Part shown: positions 1 through 9,239 of the stretch, piece by piece | Position numbering within the stretch: the first letter of the stretch is position 1 | Layout of the letters: the number at the start of each line of letters is the position of its first letter | Assembly: GCA_964344935.1 (NCBI GenBank) | Contig: CAYFPL010000002.1 | Span: forward strand, 248,001-312,000 | Length of the DNA stretch: 64,000 nt | Source of the DNA: GCA-2731375 sp964344935 | Lineage (GTDB): Bacteria > Pseudomonadota > Alphaproteobacteria > GCA-2731375 | Reading direction: 5' to 3' | Notes under the pieces: generated by a model | Seen by the model: only the letters and a program-made list of their open reading frames with translations | Databases searched by the model: none | What the model was told of the DNA's origin: nothing | Translations under genes and position numbers: made by a program

Positions 1-43
1 CACACACCCCGCAATTGACCGGCAAGTACGCGAAGTAGTTCCC

Positions 44-1048
44 ATGCAGCCATTTACCGATTCAACTGAACTGGTCATGGACGGGCCCGCCCTGTCCCAG
101 CGCATGGCCCGCGACGGCTATCTTTTCATCCGTGGTCTGGTGCCCAAAGAGGCAGTCGCGAATGTGGGACGGCAGTTCCTCGACGTGGTCGCCGACGGCG
201 GCTGGTTGGACCCGAAACATCCGCGCGAGGCGCGTATCGCAAACCCCGACGTTGCCTGCGCCGACCCGGAACCGGAATTCCTGGACGTCTTCCGCCGTTT
301 CTACGTGCGCGAGGACAGCCATGCCCTGAAGCACCACCCCAGCATCGTCAGCCTGTTCGAACGCATGTTCGGCGAAGAGGTGCTGGTGCATCCCCTCTAC
401 GTGGCCCGCAACATCTTTCCCCAGCGCGAAGTGCTGACCACCCGGCCGCACCAGGACTTCGTTCATATCCAGGGTACGCCGGAGACCTTTACGGTTTGGC
501 TGCCGCTGCAGGACTGCCCCGTCGAAATGGGTGGCCTGTCGGTGGCCGAAGGCTCCCACCGTGACGGGGTGCAGGAATTCACTGTTGCCTCCGGCGCCGG
601 CGGTGTCGAGGTGGTGGAGCCGTTCGAGGGTCAATGGCGCTGCGGCGATTTCGCTCTGGGCGATGCCCTGATCTTTCATTCCATGCTGGTGCACAAGGGG
701 CTGGACAACCGCACCAATAAGATCCGACATTCCTTGGACGCCCGCTATCAGCGAGCCAGCGAGCCTATCTCGGCCGTCTCCATGGCCGCCTATTCCGGCT
801 GTGGCGATTGGGAAGAGATCTATGCCGGCTGGCAATCGGACGAATTGAAATACTATTGGCAGGCCCAGAATCCTAACATCCAGGCCTTCGATTATCAGTA
901 TTACGATCGCCGGGACGAGATCGCCTACGAGATGGCCGAACAGGGCGACGATACGGCCCGGGCCGCCCTATTGCGTATTGTGCAGCGAGACCCACGCCCC
1001 GAAAAACGGGATCGTGCGACGGCCGCGTTGGCGCTGCTGGGCGAGTAG
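44..1048 (+). CDS. Phytanoyl-CoA dioxygenase (PhyH) family protein
   Basis: Probable Fe(II)/2-oxoglutarate-dependent hydroxylase of 334 residues. The double-stranded beta-helix iron site is visible as the HxD pair in RPHQDF (His136, Asp138), with a distal His near residue 217 in LVHKGLDNRT and a likely 2-oxoglutarate-binding Arg about ten residues later. Length is normal for bacterial PhyH proteins. It is cytoplasmic, with no signal peptide. It is followed by a desaturase and two acyl-CoA dehydrogenases, which suggests a lipid or acyl-CoA substrate, but members of this family hydroxylate very diverse molecules, so the substrate is unknown. The ATG at 44 is the first plausible start; the upstream gene lies outside the window. 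Confidence 0.85.
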   Translation: MQPFTDSTELVMDGPALSQRMARDGYLFIRGLVPKEAVANVGRQFLDVVADGGWLDPKHPREARIANPDVACADPEPEFLDVFRRFYVREDSHALKHHPSIVSLFERMFGEEVLVHPLYVARNIFPQREVLTTRPHQDFVHIQGTPETFTVWLPLQDCPVEMGGLSVAEGSHRDGVQEFTVASGAGGVEVVEPFEGQWRCGDFALGDALIFHSMLVHKGLDNRTNKIRHSLDARYQRASEPISAVSMAAYSGCGDWEEIYAGWQSDELKYYWQAQNPNIQAFDYQYYDRRDEIAYEMAEQGDDTARAALLRIVQRDPRPEKRDRATAALALLGE

Positions 1049-1211
1049 AAAGCCAACCCATTCAGCGTCGGATTTACCCACCGTTTTTTGCGGCAAATTT
1101 GGTTGAAAACGAATCGGCTTGCCGTTTCAATTGTCGGCGATTTCGCTCACCAGTAAACTTTTCGTGATGCCCAGAATCTGATATGATTTTGGGTTGGTTT
1201 CGCGTGCAGGG

Positions 1212-2120
1212 ATGACTTCAAAAATGAGTGTCGGGGCAGCAAAATTCGAAGCGCCGACTTGGCTGCTGATTGTCGCCGTCTACGGTGGTTGGTTCGGTGC
1301 GACCTGGTATGGGACGGCCATGCCATGGTGGCTATTGTTGCTGTTGGGTGGCTGGTTTACGGGCTGGTACTACTCGCTTCAGCACGAGGTCATTCACGGC
1401 CATCCGACCAAATGGCGCTGGTTCAACGACATGCTTGGCTATGCGCCTTTGGGGCTATTCATCCCTTATTCCATCTATCGGGCGACGCATATCCAACACC
1501 ATACCAAGGAGTTCCTGACCCTGCCGGGAGCGGATCCGGAATCCTTCTATTTTACCGCCGAAACCTGGGAGGCAATGCCGCGCCTGGTCAGGGTGATCAA
1601 CATCGTCAACAACGCGCTGATCGGGCGACTGACAGTGGGCGTCGCAATTATCACGATCCGTTTCTGGTGGGCGGAATTTCGATTGTTGCTACGGGGTGAT
1701 TTGAAAAATCTGGGCGGCTGGATCAGCCACGGCGTGATGGTTGCCACGGTGCTCTATTATGTGAACGTCATTTGCGGTCTGCCAATCTGGCTCTACATCC
1801 TATGCTTTGCCTATCCGGGCCTGGCCCTGACGCTTTTGCGGTCCTACATCGAACACAAGGCCGCCACCGATGCGGAACACCGCACGGCCATTGTCGAAAG
1901 CCCCGGCCTTTTCAGTTTGTTGTTCCTGAACAACAATCTGCATGCCGCCCACCATGACGTCCCCGACCTGCCCTGGTATCAACTGCCGGCGCACTACAGG
2001 GGAAACAAGGAAAAGTACCTGGCCCGCAACGGCGGCTTTTTCTTTGCCGGATATAGTGACATTATCCGCCAATACCTCTTTGCCCCCATCGACGCCCCCG
2101 TCATCAGGGATCGATCTTAA
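1212..2120 (+). CDS. Membrane fatty acid desaturase family protein
   Basis: Integral membrane di-iron desaturase/hydroxylase of about 302 residues. All three histidine boxes are visible: HEVIHGH near residue 60, HIQHH about 30 residues later, and HAAHH near residue 245. Hydrophobic segments flank the boxes (for example around LLLLLGGWFTGWYY). The family introduces double bonds or hydroxyl groups into acyl chains or carotenoids using O2 and an electron donor. A TTG at 1194 and ATGs at 1212 and 1224 are all possible starts; I chose 1212, but none has a strong ribosome binding site at ideal spacing. It is separated by 20 bases from the first acyl-CoA dehydrogenase, so co-transcription is likely. 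Confidence 0.85.
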   Translation: MTSKMSVGAAKFEAPTWLLIVAVYGGWFGATWYGTAMPWWLLLLLGGWFTGWYYSLQHEVIHGHPTKWRWFNDMLGYAPLGLFIPYSIYRATHIQHHTKEFLTLPGADPESFYFTAETWEAMPRLVRVINIVNNALIGRLTVGVAIITIRFWWAEFRLLLRGDLKNLGGWISHGVMVATVLYYVNVICGLPIWLYILCFAYPGLALTLLRSYIEHKAATDAEHRTAIVESPGLFSLLFLNNNLHAAHHDVPDLPWYQLPAHYRGNKEKYLARNGGFFFAGYSDIIRQYLFAPIDAPVIRDRS

Positions 2121-2140
2121 AGCCAGCTTGCGGAGCCGCC

Positions 2141-3337
2141 ATGAGCGCATTGGAGACCGTTGATCTGGATGCTTTCCGGACCGAGGTCAGGGAATTCATC
2201 CGTGACAACCTGCCCGACGATATTCGCGAGACCGTGCAGTGCGGCCGCTTAGGCACCGCAGGCGAGACCCAACGCTGGCAGAAAATTTTGTTCGAAAAAG
2301 GCTGGGTGGCGCCCAACTGGCCGGTCGAATGGGGCGGTGTTGAATGGACACCCATGCAGCGCAACATTTTCGAAGAGGAAAGTGCGCTTGCCGATTGCCC
2401 GCCGCTGGACCCCATGGGCCTGAGTATGATTGGCCCATTGATCATTGCCCGCGGCACTAAAGAGCAGAAGGAATTCTACCTGCCCAAGATCCTGGCCTCT
2501 GAAGAAAAGTGGTGTCAGGGCTATTCGGAACCAGGATCGGGGTCCGACTTGGCATCGCTCCAGACCCGGGCCGTGGTGGACGGCGAAGATTATGTGGTGA
2601 ATGGCACCAAGATCTGGACCTCCGGCGCCCATGCCGCTGACCGTATTTTTTGTCTCGTACGTACCGACCCGGAGGCCAAGAAGCAGGAGGGCATATCCCT
2701 GCTGCTGATCGATTTGCAGACGCCCGGCATTTCCATCCGGCCAATCATCGGCTTGAACGGCATGCATTTCTTCAACCAGATTTTTTTCGACGATGCGCGC
2801 GTGCCCATGGCCAACCGTTTGGGCGAAGAGAACGAAGGCTGGACCTATGCCAAGGAAGTTCTGGGCAATGAACGCCTGCAGCTCTCCCGCACCGGCGAGA
2901 ACAAGCGGCTGTTGAGGCAGTTGAAATCAATTGCCGCCCAGGAGGATCACGGCGGCGGCAAGTTGATGGATCAGGACTGGTTTCGGCGTAAACTGCGTCG
3001 GGCCGAAGTGCGCCTGAAGGCATTGGACTACACCAAACTGCGCTTTCTGCAACGGGCCGAGGCGGGGGAGGCCATCGGACCAGAAGTCTCCATGCTTAAG
3101 CTGCAGGGCAGCGAACTGATCCAGGAATTCGATGAAATGCTGCTGGAGGCGGTGGGCCATTACGGCCTGCCTTATGACCCGGCTTGGATGCTCGCCCCCC
3201 GCAACGAGACACCCATCGGCCCCGACTACGCCGGCACATTGTCCGCCAACCGGTTCCGCCACAAGGGCTATACCATCGCCGGCGGCTCGTCCGAAGTGCA
3301 GCGCACCATCATCTCCAAGCGCGTGCTAGGGCTTTAG
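2141..3337 (+). CDS. Acyl-CoA dehydrogenase family protein (first of a pair)
   Basis: FAD-dependent acyl-CoA dehydrogenase of 398 residues. The substrate and flavin signature GYSEPGSGSDLASLQTRA and the NGTKIWTSGAHAADR strand-turn are clear, and the protein ends with the conserved AGGSSEVQRTIISKRVLGL arginine-loop segment. It sits 12 bases ahead of a second, different acyl-CoA dehydrogenase. Such adjacent pairs commonly form heterotetramers in steroid, aromatic-side-chain or branched-acyl degradation; in those complexes only one subunit carries the catalytic glutamate. Forming such a complex here is inference. Substrate not predictable from sequence alone. Confidence 0.9.
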   Translation: MSALETVDLDAFRTEVREFIRDNLPDDIRETVQCGRLGTAGETQRWQKILFEKGWVAPNWPVEWGGVEWTPMQRNIFEEESALADCPPLDPMGLSMIGPLIIARGTKEQKEFYLPKILASEEKWCQGYSEPGSGSDLASLQTRAVVDGEDYVVNGTKIWTSGAHAADRIFCLVRTDPEAKKQEGISLLLIDLQTPGISIRPIIGLNGMHFFNQIFFDDARVPMANRLGEENEGWTYAKEVLGNERLQLSRTGENKRLLRQLKSIAAQEDHGGGKLMDQDWFRRKLRRAEVRLKALDYTKLRFLQRAEAGEAIGPEVSMLKLQGSELIQEFDEMLLEAVGHYGLPYDPAWMLAPRNETPIGPDYAGTLSANRFRHKGYTIAGGSSEVQRTIISKRVLGL

Positions 3338-3349
3338 GGTCGGCAGCAC

Positions 3350-4483
3350 ATGGATTTCTCGCTCGACGACGACCTCCTCCTCCTGCGCGACGGCATCGGC
3401 CGTTTCGCGGCCGAGTCCTACGATTTCGAAACACGCCAGGAAATAGTGGACAGCGAGGCCGGCTATTCCCATGAGCATTGGCGGCAATTTGCCGAACTGG
3501 GCTGGCTGGGCGCAACACTGCCCGAAGAGTACGGCGGCATCGGCCTCGGCCCCCGGGCGGCCATGGTGATCATGCAGGAACTAGGCAAGGGTCTGGTGGT
3601 GGAACCCTATTTGCCCACGGTCGTCCTCGGCGGCGAGATGATCGCCCGCCATGGCAGCGATTTCCAGAAAGACACAGTTTTGCCCGGCATCTCGGCCGGC
3701 GAAATCACCCTTGCCCTGGCCCATGCGGAACCAGGCAGCCGCTATGATCTTCACAACATCGCCACGACGGCCGAGCCGGCCGGCTTTGACTTCGTCCTGA
3801 ACGGGGCAAAAGGCATGGTCCTGAACGGCGCCAGTGCGGACAAGATCATCATTCCAGCGCGCTCGGCTGGCGAGAGAAATGACCGGGAAGGCATCTCCCT
3901 CTTTCTCATCGACGGCGAAGCGCCCGGCCTGAGCCGTCGGGAATTCAGGACCTACGACGGCTGGCGTGCCGCCGAGATCCAGCTAACGGACGTCATGGCC
4001 AGAGACGGCGACTTGATCGGCGAACGGCATCAAGGGCTGGAAGTACTCGAAGACATCATGGACAGGGGTATCGCGGCCCTGTGCGCAGAAGCCGTGGGCA
4101 CCATGGAGGTTTTGTTCGAGGCCACCCTCGAATACCTCAAGACCCGAAAGCAGTTCGGCCGCGCCATCGGTGAATTTCAGGCTCTGCAACATCGCATGAG
4201 TGATATGTACATGTCCTTGGAGAACGCGCGATCCATGGCCTTCGCCGCGACCATCGCGCTCGAAGAGGACGACCCCGCAAGGCGGCGGGAGGAAATAGCC
4301 ATGGCCAAAGTGCAGATCAACGAATCCGCCCACCTGATCGGGCGCCAGGGCGTGCAAATGCACGGCGCCATCGCCATCACCGACGAATTGGCGGCCAGCC
4401 ACTACTACAAGCGCCTCTCCGCCATTGAGGCCCTGTTCGGCAATACGGAGCATCACCTAGGACGCCTCTCTGAGCTGGAATGA
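3350..4483 (+). CDS. Acyl-CoA dehydrogenase family protein (second of a pair)
   Basis: Acyl-CoA dehydrogenase of 377 residues, clearly a different paralogue from its upstream neighbour. It has the KTRKQFGRAIGEFQALQHR helix typical of the C-terminal domain and the C-terminal GVQMHGAIAITDE motif, where the final glutamate is the expected catalytic base. The conserved middle region is more degenerate (AHAEPGSRYDLHNIATTAE). The combination of an arginine-loop subunit upstream and a glutamate-bearing subunit here fits a heteromeric enzyme. The stop overlaps the start of the following acetyltransferase gene (ATGA), showing translational coupling. Confidence 0.9.
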   Translation: MDFSLDDDLLLLRDGIGRFAAESYDFETRQEIVDSEAGYSHEHWRQFAELGWLGATLPEEYGGIGLGPRAAMVIMQELGKGLVVEPYLPTVVLGGEMIARHGSDFQKDTVLPGISAGEITLALAHAEPGSRYDLHNIATTAEPAGFDFVLNGAKGMVLNGASADKIIIPARSAGERNDREGISLFLIDGEAPGLSRREFRTYDGWRAAEIQLTDVMARDGDLIGERHQGLEVLEDIMDRGIAALCAEAVGTMEVLFEATLEYLKTRKQFGRAIGEFQALQHRMSDMYMSLENARSMAFAATIALEEDDPARRREEIAMAKVQINESAHLIGRQGVQMHGAIAITDELAASHYYKRLSAIEALFGNTEHHLGRLSELE

Positions 4484-4923
4484 GCGGCGCAGTCGAAATC
4501 CGTACAGGCAGCCTGGCGGACATACACGCTGCCCATCTCCGTGTGCCGGAACTGCATCCGCCGACCGGAGTCTCGGCTTATGAAGAGAGGATCGGAGACC
4601 GGGCATTCATTGCCCTGATCGCCATTGCGAACAGCCAGCCAGTCGGTTTCAAGCTGGGTTTCGCCCGGGACGATAACGAATTCTATAGTTGGATAGGCGG
4701 CGTCGACCCGGCCTATCGGGGCCGTGGCATCGCCCAGGACCTGATCACCCGGCAGGAGGAATTGGCCGTGGGGGCAGGTTACAGTGTGATCCGGGTTAAA
4801 TCCATGAACCGCTATCCAGGCATGTTGCGCCTGCTATTGGCCAACGGCTATCAGATCGATGGCTACGATGCCAATTCCGGACCTGACGATGCCAAAATCC
4901 TGTTCGCCAAGGGTCTGGCATAA
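4480..4923 (+). CDS. GNAT-family N-acetyltransferase
   Basis: Small GNAT-fold acyltransferase of 147 residues. The acetyl-CoA-binding motif A is visible as WIGGVDPAYRGRGIAQDL (residues about 72 to 89; R-G-R-G-I-A pyrophosphate loop), followed by a motif B segment NRYPGMLRLLLANGYQIDGYD. It overlaps the preceding acyl-CoA dehydrogenase by four bases and probably ends that operon. The acceptor substrate cannot be inferred. Confidence 0.8.
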   Translation: MSGAVEIRTGSLADIHAAHLRVPELHPPTGVSAYEERIGDRAFIALIAIANSQPVGFKLGFARDDNEFYSWIGGVDPAYRGRGIAQDLITRQEELAVGAGYSVIRVKSMNRYPGMLRLLLANGYQIDGYDANSGPDDAKILFAKGLA

Positions 4924-4959
4924 AGATTTCTTGCGACCGTTTGGGGCCGGCCCCGTCTT

Positions 4960-4988
4960 TATCTCCAGACAACTGTGATTTGGAGATA
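4960..4988 (+). promoter_or_regulatory. Inverted repeat covering the arsI ribosome binding site
   Basis: TATCTCCA (4960-4967) and TGGAGATA (4981-4988) form an 8-bp inverted repeat with a 13-base spacer. The right arm contains the GGAG Shine-Dalgarno that lies 6 bases before the arsI ATG at 4992. In RNA the hairpin would hide the ribosome binding site; in DNA it could be an operator. A perfect 12-base palindrome, GGGGCCGGCCCC, lies just upstream at 4942-4953. The repeat is seen directly; its role is inference. Confidence 0.45.
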
Positions 4989-4991
4989 AAC

Positions 4992-5480
4992 ATGAAACGC
5001 TTTCACGTACATGTCGCCGTACCGGATTTGGATGCGGCAATGGAATTCTATAGCCACCTGTTCGGCCAGCCTCCCGCCAAGACCAAGGATGACTATGCCA
5101 AATGGATGCTGGATGACCCGGCCGTGAACTTCGCCATTTCCTCCCGCGGCCATGGCACCGGTATCAATCACCTGGGCTTCCAGGCCGGGGACGAGGATGA
5201 ACTGGCCCAGATCAAGGCCCAGGCCGAGGCCGCCGCGCCGGGAGAGGTTCTGGACCAAGGGCAGACCGCATGTTGTTACGCCAACTCTGAAAAACACTGG
5301 ACGGTTGACCCGGCTGGCATTGCCTGGGAGCATTTCCACACCATGTCGGATGCGGAAGCCTTCGGCGAAGACACCGTTGCGGCCGACGGCGCCTGCTGTA
5401 TACCGTTGCAGGGCGGCCCGGAAGATGCTTGCTGCATTCCGAACGAAGAGGGGAGAGAGGCGGGTGCCTGTTGCGGCTGA
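4992..5480 (+). CDS. arsI: ArsI/CadI-family glyoxalase-fold protein, probable C-As lyase with Cys-rich tail
   Basis: Vicinal oxygen chelate protein of about 162 residues. ArsI uses Fe(II) and O2 to cleave the carbon-arsenic bond of trivalent organoarsenicals. Visible family features are the N-terminal MKRFHVHVAVPDLDAAMEFY metal-site strand (His near residue 6), the substrate-binding vicinal cysteine pair in TACCYANSEKHW, and the conserved WEHFHT strand bearing a metal-ligand Glu. The C-terminal tail has three further cysteine pairs: two ACCIP/DACCIP repeats and a terminal ACCG. The ATG at 4992 follows GGAG at good spacing; an earlier in-frame start at 4941 would add residues unlike the family. 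The SigZ gene overlaps its end. Confidence 0.8.
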   Translation: MKRFHVHVAVPDLDAAMEFYSHLFGQPPAKTKDDYAKWMLDDPAVNFAISSRGHGTGINHLGFQAGDEDELAQIKAQAEAAAPGEVLDQGQTACCYANSEKHWTVDPAGIAWEHFHTMSDAEAFGEDTVAADGACCIPLQGGPEDACCIPNEEGREAGACCG

Positions 5481-6069
5481 TACAGAGCTAAGGGGCGGCG
5501 AACCAATTGCCACAAGCGACCTAAGTGCCGCGTTCGCCGCCCTACGGCAGCAATTGCGTGCCTACCTCGGCGCCCAGGTCAATGACGCAAACGTGGCGGA
5601 CGACCTTTTGCAGGACGTTTTCCTAAAGGCGCAAAAGGCCATTACAGACGGACGCCCGCCAAGGAACCTGACCGCCTGGCTCTACACCGCCGCCCGCAAC
5701 ACGGTGATCGATCATTACCGGCGGCGGCGGCTTCCGTCCGAGCAATTGGACGAGAACACAGCCGATCCCTTCCCCATCGATGAAGAGCAGATGCATCGGG
5801 AGTTAGCGGCCTGCCTGCGTCCTCTGGCGGGGCATCTCCCGCCAATCTACCGCGATACCCTGCTGGCGACCGATTTCGATGGCCGAACCATGCAGGAAGT
5901 GGCCTATGAACAAGACCTGTCCCTCTCCGCGATCAAGAGCCGGGCCTCCCGCGGGCGGCGCATGCTAAAGGACATCGTCCTGCGATGCTGCCACGTGGAA
6001 ACCGCCGGCGGCACGGTCACGGATTTTAGGCGCCGGTCACCGGATGACGGCGGCTGTGCCTGTGGTTGA
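5464..6069 (+). CDS. sigZ: SigZ-like sigma-70 family RNA polymerase sigma factor
   Basis: ECF-type sigma factor of about 201 residues. Region 2 is seen in DDLLQDVFLKAQ and LYTAARNTVIDHYRRRR, and region 4 in RTMQEVAYEQDLSLSAIKSRASRGRRML. The C-terminal extension has a CC pair followed by TVTDFRRR and a CACG end, the cysteine-bearing tail typical of SigZ proteins. I place the start at GTG 5464, inside the last codons of arsI, because a purine-rich GAGGGGAGAGAG lies just upstream and upstream frame residues do not resemble the family. The 17-base overlap argues for translational coupling with arsI. No anti-sigma gene is adjacent, so control by metal binding to the cysteines is a reasonable but untested idea. 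Confidence 0.8.
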   Translation: MPVAADTELRGGEPIATSDLSAAFAALRQQLRAYLGAQVNDANVADDLLQDVFLKAQKAITDGRPPRNLTAWLYTAARNTVIDHYRRRRLPSEQLDENTADPFPIDEEQMHRELAACLRPLAGHLPPIYRDTLLATDFDGRTMQEVAYEQDLSLSAIKSRASRGRRMLKDIVLRCCHVETAGGTVTDFRRRSPDDGGCACG

Positions 6070-6096
6070 CGGGCAATCGTAGCCTCACAACCGATC

Positions 6097-6591
6097 ATGC
6101 CGTTCACGCCGTTTCACATGGGACCGGGAATGCTGGTGAAATCGGTCCTTCTCGGCAGTTTCAGCCTCATGGTGTTTGGCTGGGCACAAATTCTCATGGA
6201 CCTCCAGCCCCTGTTTGCGCTGTTGACCGGCATCGGCCCGTTGCACGGTTTCTCGCACACCTTTCTCGGCGCCTCCTTGCTGGCTATTTTGGCCGCCGTT
6301 ACAGGAAAGCCATTGTGTCAATACTGTCTTGCGAATCTGCCCCGCATCGGAAATAGCCGTGACGTAAATATCCCCTGGCCCGTCGCCGCCGTCAGCGCTG
6401 CCATCGGTACATTCAGTCACGTCCTGATAGACAGCGTAATGCACGGAGATATGACCCCGCTATATCCGTTTGCCGCAGAAAACAGCCTTCAAGGCACCAT
6501 CAGCATCGCTGAATTACATGGGTTTTGCGTAGCTTCCGGTTTGGTCGGCCTAGCCTTCTACATCCTGATCCAAGCGGTCAGACGGCGCTAG
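6097..6591 (+). CDS. YdjM/DUF457-like membrane protein (putative metal-dependent hydrolase)
   Basis: Membrane protein of 164 residues with about four hydrophobic segments. It starts with MPFTPFHMGPG and has the two histidine motifs of the YdjM-type family: HGFSHTFLGAS near residue 48 and GTFSHVLIDSVMHGDMTPLYPF near residue 109. Family members are annotated as membrane-bound metal-dependent hydrolases, but no reaction is firmly established. It begins 27 bases after sigZ on the same strand and probably belongs to the same transcription unit, so it may be part of the metal or metalloid response. Confidence 0.65.
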   Translation: MPFTPFHMGPGMLVKSVLLGSFSLMVFGWAQILMDLQPLFALLTGIGPLHGFSHTFLGASLLAILAAVTGKPLCQYCLANLPRIGNSRDVNIPWPVAAVSAAIGTFSHVLIDSVMHGDMTPLYPFAAENSLQGTISIAELHGFCVASGLVGLAFYILIQAVRRR

Positions 6592-6654
6592 CGGCGGGGT
6601 ATAGCTTGCCTTTGCGGCGACTTTCCCCATACTGGCCGCCTGGCAACAACAATC

Positions 6655-6748
6655 GAAAGGAGGTGATCCAATGTCTACAGAATTGCGCGCCGTAACGATC
6701 GGCTCGGGGACGCGGGTAGGACAAAGGGAAAGCCTCTCTCTGTCGTAA
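6655..6748 (+). CDS. 25-residue small ORF behind a 15-base anti-16S ribosome binding site
   Basis: An ATG at 6671 opens a 25-codon frame ending with TAA at 6746-6748; the peptide starts MSTELRAVTIGSGTRVG and ends with LSLS. Directly upstream, bases 6655-6669 (GAAAGGAGGTGATCC) are perfectly complementary to the conserved 3' end of bacterial 16S rRNA, with GGAGG seven bases before the ATG. Natural ribosome binding sites normally match only 4 to 7 bases. The feature includes the binding site. I do not recognise the peptide: it has no membrane segment or cysteine motif and is rich in Ser, Gly and Arg. It lies on the strand opposite to xerC and ends before a terminator. It could be a genuine small protein, or a translated leader within a regulatory RNA. 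Confidence 0.55.
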
Positions 6749-6806
6749 CCTGTACCTCACGTAAGTGATCGGGACGTCGTTACGGCCCAGTTCACGGAAA
6801 GGCGGC

Positions 6807-7750
<944 letters not shown>

Positions 7751-7775
<25 letters not shown>

Positions 7776-8479
7776 CGGAACAGCCGTTCCAGCAGCCGGC
7801 AAAGAAATTGCAGTAGTTCCGTGCCAAGGCCGCCGTGAAATTTTTCCCCGTCCCGGCTGCCCAGGGCCAACAATCCCGGCGGCGAACCCTTGGACGGCGC
7901 CAATCGGATCAGCGCCTGGCTGCGCACCAGGCCGGCACTGGGGCCAAAAACCAGATGGTCGCCGCGAGTCACCGCCTGCAATAGCGCTGGCACGCCCTGC
8001 CCCAGCATGTCGTCGACCCGACCTTCAGGCAGAACATGGACGCCGCTCATGGGCGCCTTGGTGGGGCCGTCGCCGGCAGCCTCGACACACAATGTAACCG
8101 TATCCACATCCAGGACCTGGGCCAGATCGCGGGTGATAATGTGGATCAGGTGTTCGAAGTTGCGGGCCGCCATCATGGCCAGGGCAGCGGCATGCACCTG
8201 CTGTTGCGCCGCCTGATTGGCCCGGCCCGCCGCCAGCAATTCCTCGTGCTGCGCCTTTAGACGACTGACCTCATCGCCCAGACGCCGGGCCACAATCTGC
8301 CCCATGTCCAGGACGTTCTCGCCATTGTGCTGCACTTCCGGCCGCAGCAGTGGCAACAGATCCGGATTGTCGCAAAGGAAATCGGGGTTCTCCAACAGAT
8401 AGTCCCGCACGGCTTCGGCCTCGAGGGTGTCAGCAGCACCGGCACCACGTAATTCGGGTGATGAACGTTTCGACGCCAC
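7751..8479 (-). CDS. DUF484 family protein (GAF-like)
   Basis: Protein of about 242 residues of the DUF484 family, found upstream of xerC in many proteobacteria. It starts with the family signature AVRDYLLENPDFLCDNPDLLPLL, followed by a coiled-coil helix (RRLGDEVSRLKAQHEELLAAG) and a GAF-like C-terminal domain that ends in a long helix. The function is not established. The GTG at 8479, just after the transaldolase stop, fits best; an ATG at 8524 would add 15 residues and overlap the upstream gene by 43 bases. It overlaps xerC at its end. Confidence 0.8.
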
Positions 8480-8481
8480 GG

Positions 8482-9150
8482 TTAGCCCTTGCGCTCCAGG
8501 ATTGACTGGCCGGTCTTTTGCCAATCGGCCAAGAAGGCATCCAAGCCCTTGTCAGTCAGCGCATGTTTCGCCAATTGGCGAATGACGTCGGGCGGAATGG
8601 TGCAAACATCGGCGCCTAGGCGCGCGGCCTCGAGTACATGGCCTGGGGAGCGGATAGAGGCGACCAATACTTCCGTAGTGATCGAATCGTAGTTGCCATA
8701 AATGTCCAGGATCTCGGCGATCAGGCCCATGCCATCGTGGCCGATATCATCAAGCCGGCCGACAAATGGCGAGATGAAGCTGGCGCCGGCCTTGGCCGCC
8801 AGCAGCGCCTGGTTGGCAGAGAAGCATAGGGTCACATTGACCAGGGTGCCCTCCCCGCTCAAGGTACGGCAGGCCTTCAGACCATCCCAGGTCAAGGGCA
8901 CTTTGACCGCGACGTTGTCCGCGATCTTAGCCAGGGTTCGGCCCTCGGCGATCATGGCCTCCGTCTCGGTTGCGGCGACTTCCGCGCTGACAGGCCCATC
9001 GACCAGATCGCAAATTTCGGCGACGACTTCAAAGAAATCGCGGCCGGTTTTGGCTACCAGGGAAGGGTTGGTCGTCACCCCGTCCAGCAGCCCCGTGGCC
9101 GCCAGATCGGCGATTTCAGCCACATCGGCCGTATCGACAAAAAATTTCAT
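8482..9150 (-). CDS. tal: Transaldolase / fructose-6-phosphate aldolase family
   Basis: Small class I aldolase of about 222 residues, the short transaldolase (MipB/TalC) type. It begins MKFFVDTADVAEIADLA with the DGVTTNPSLVAK motif, and the Schiff-base lysine lies in VAVKVPLTWDGLKAC near residue 85. It interconverts sugar phosphates in the non-oxidative pentose phosphate pathway, in the cytoplasm. An ATG at 9165 would add five residues, but 9150 matches the family start. It is first in the tal-DUF484-xerC run and is divergent from priA across an 89-base gap that must hold both promoters. Confidence 0.9.
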   Translation of the reverse strand: MKFFVDTADVAEIADLAATGLLDGVTTNPSLVAKTGRDFFEVVAEICDLVDGPVSAEVAATETEAMIAEGRTLAKIADNVAVKVPLTWDGLKACRTLSGEGTLVNVTLCFSANQALLAAKAGASFISPFVGRLDDIGHDGMGLIAEILDIYGNYDSITTEVLVASIRSPGHVLEAARLGADVCTIPPDVIRQLAKHALTDKGLDAFLADWQKTGQSILERKG

Positions 9151-9239
9151 GGCCCCTTCGATCAAACTCCCAAGTCATACTTCGTCCCTATGGCGATCGC
9201 CGCTTGTCGGCACCGCTTGGGACAGGCAAAGTCTAGCCG

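Noticed and set aside
62..835. 257-codon frame opposite the PhyH gene
   Set aside because: Antisense to a gene with a complete iron site; translation not protein-like.
6655..6669. Fragment of a 16S rRNA gene
   Set aside because: Only 15 bases match, in the antisense orientation and immediately before an ATG; no further rRNA sequence is present, so it is better explained as a very strong ribosome binding site.
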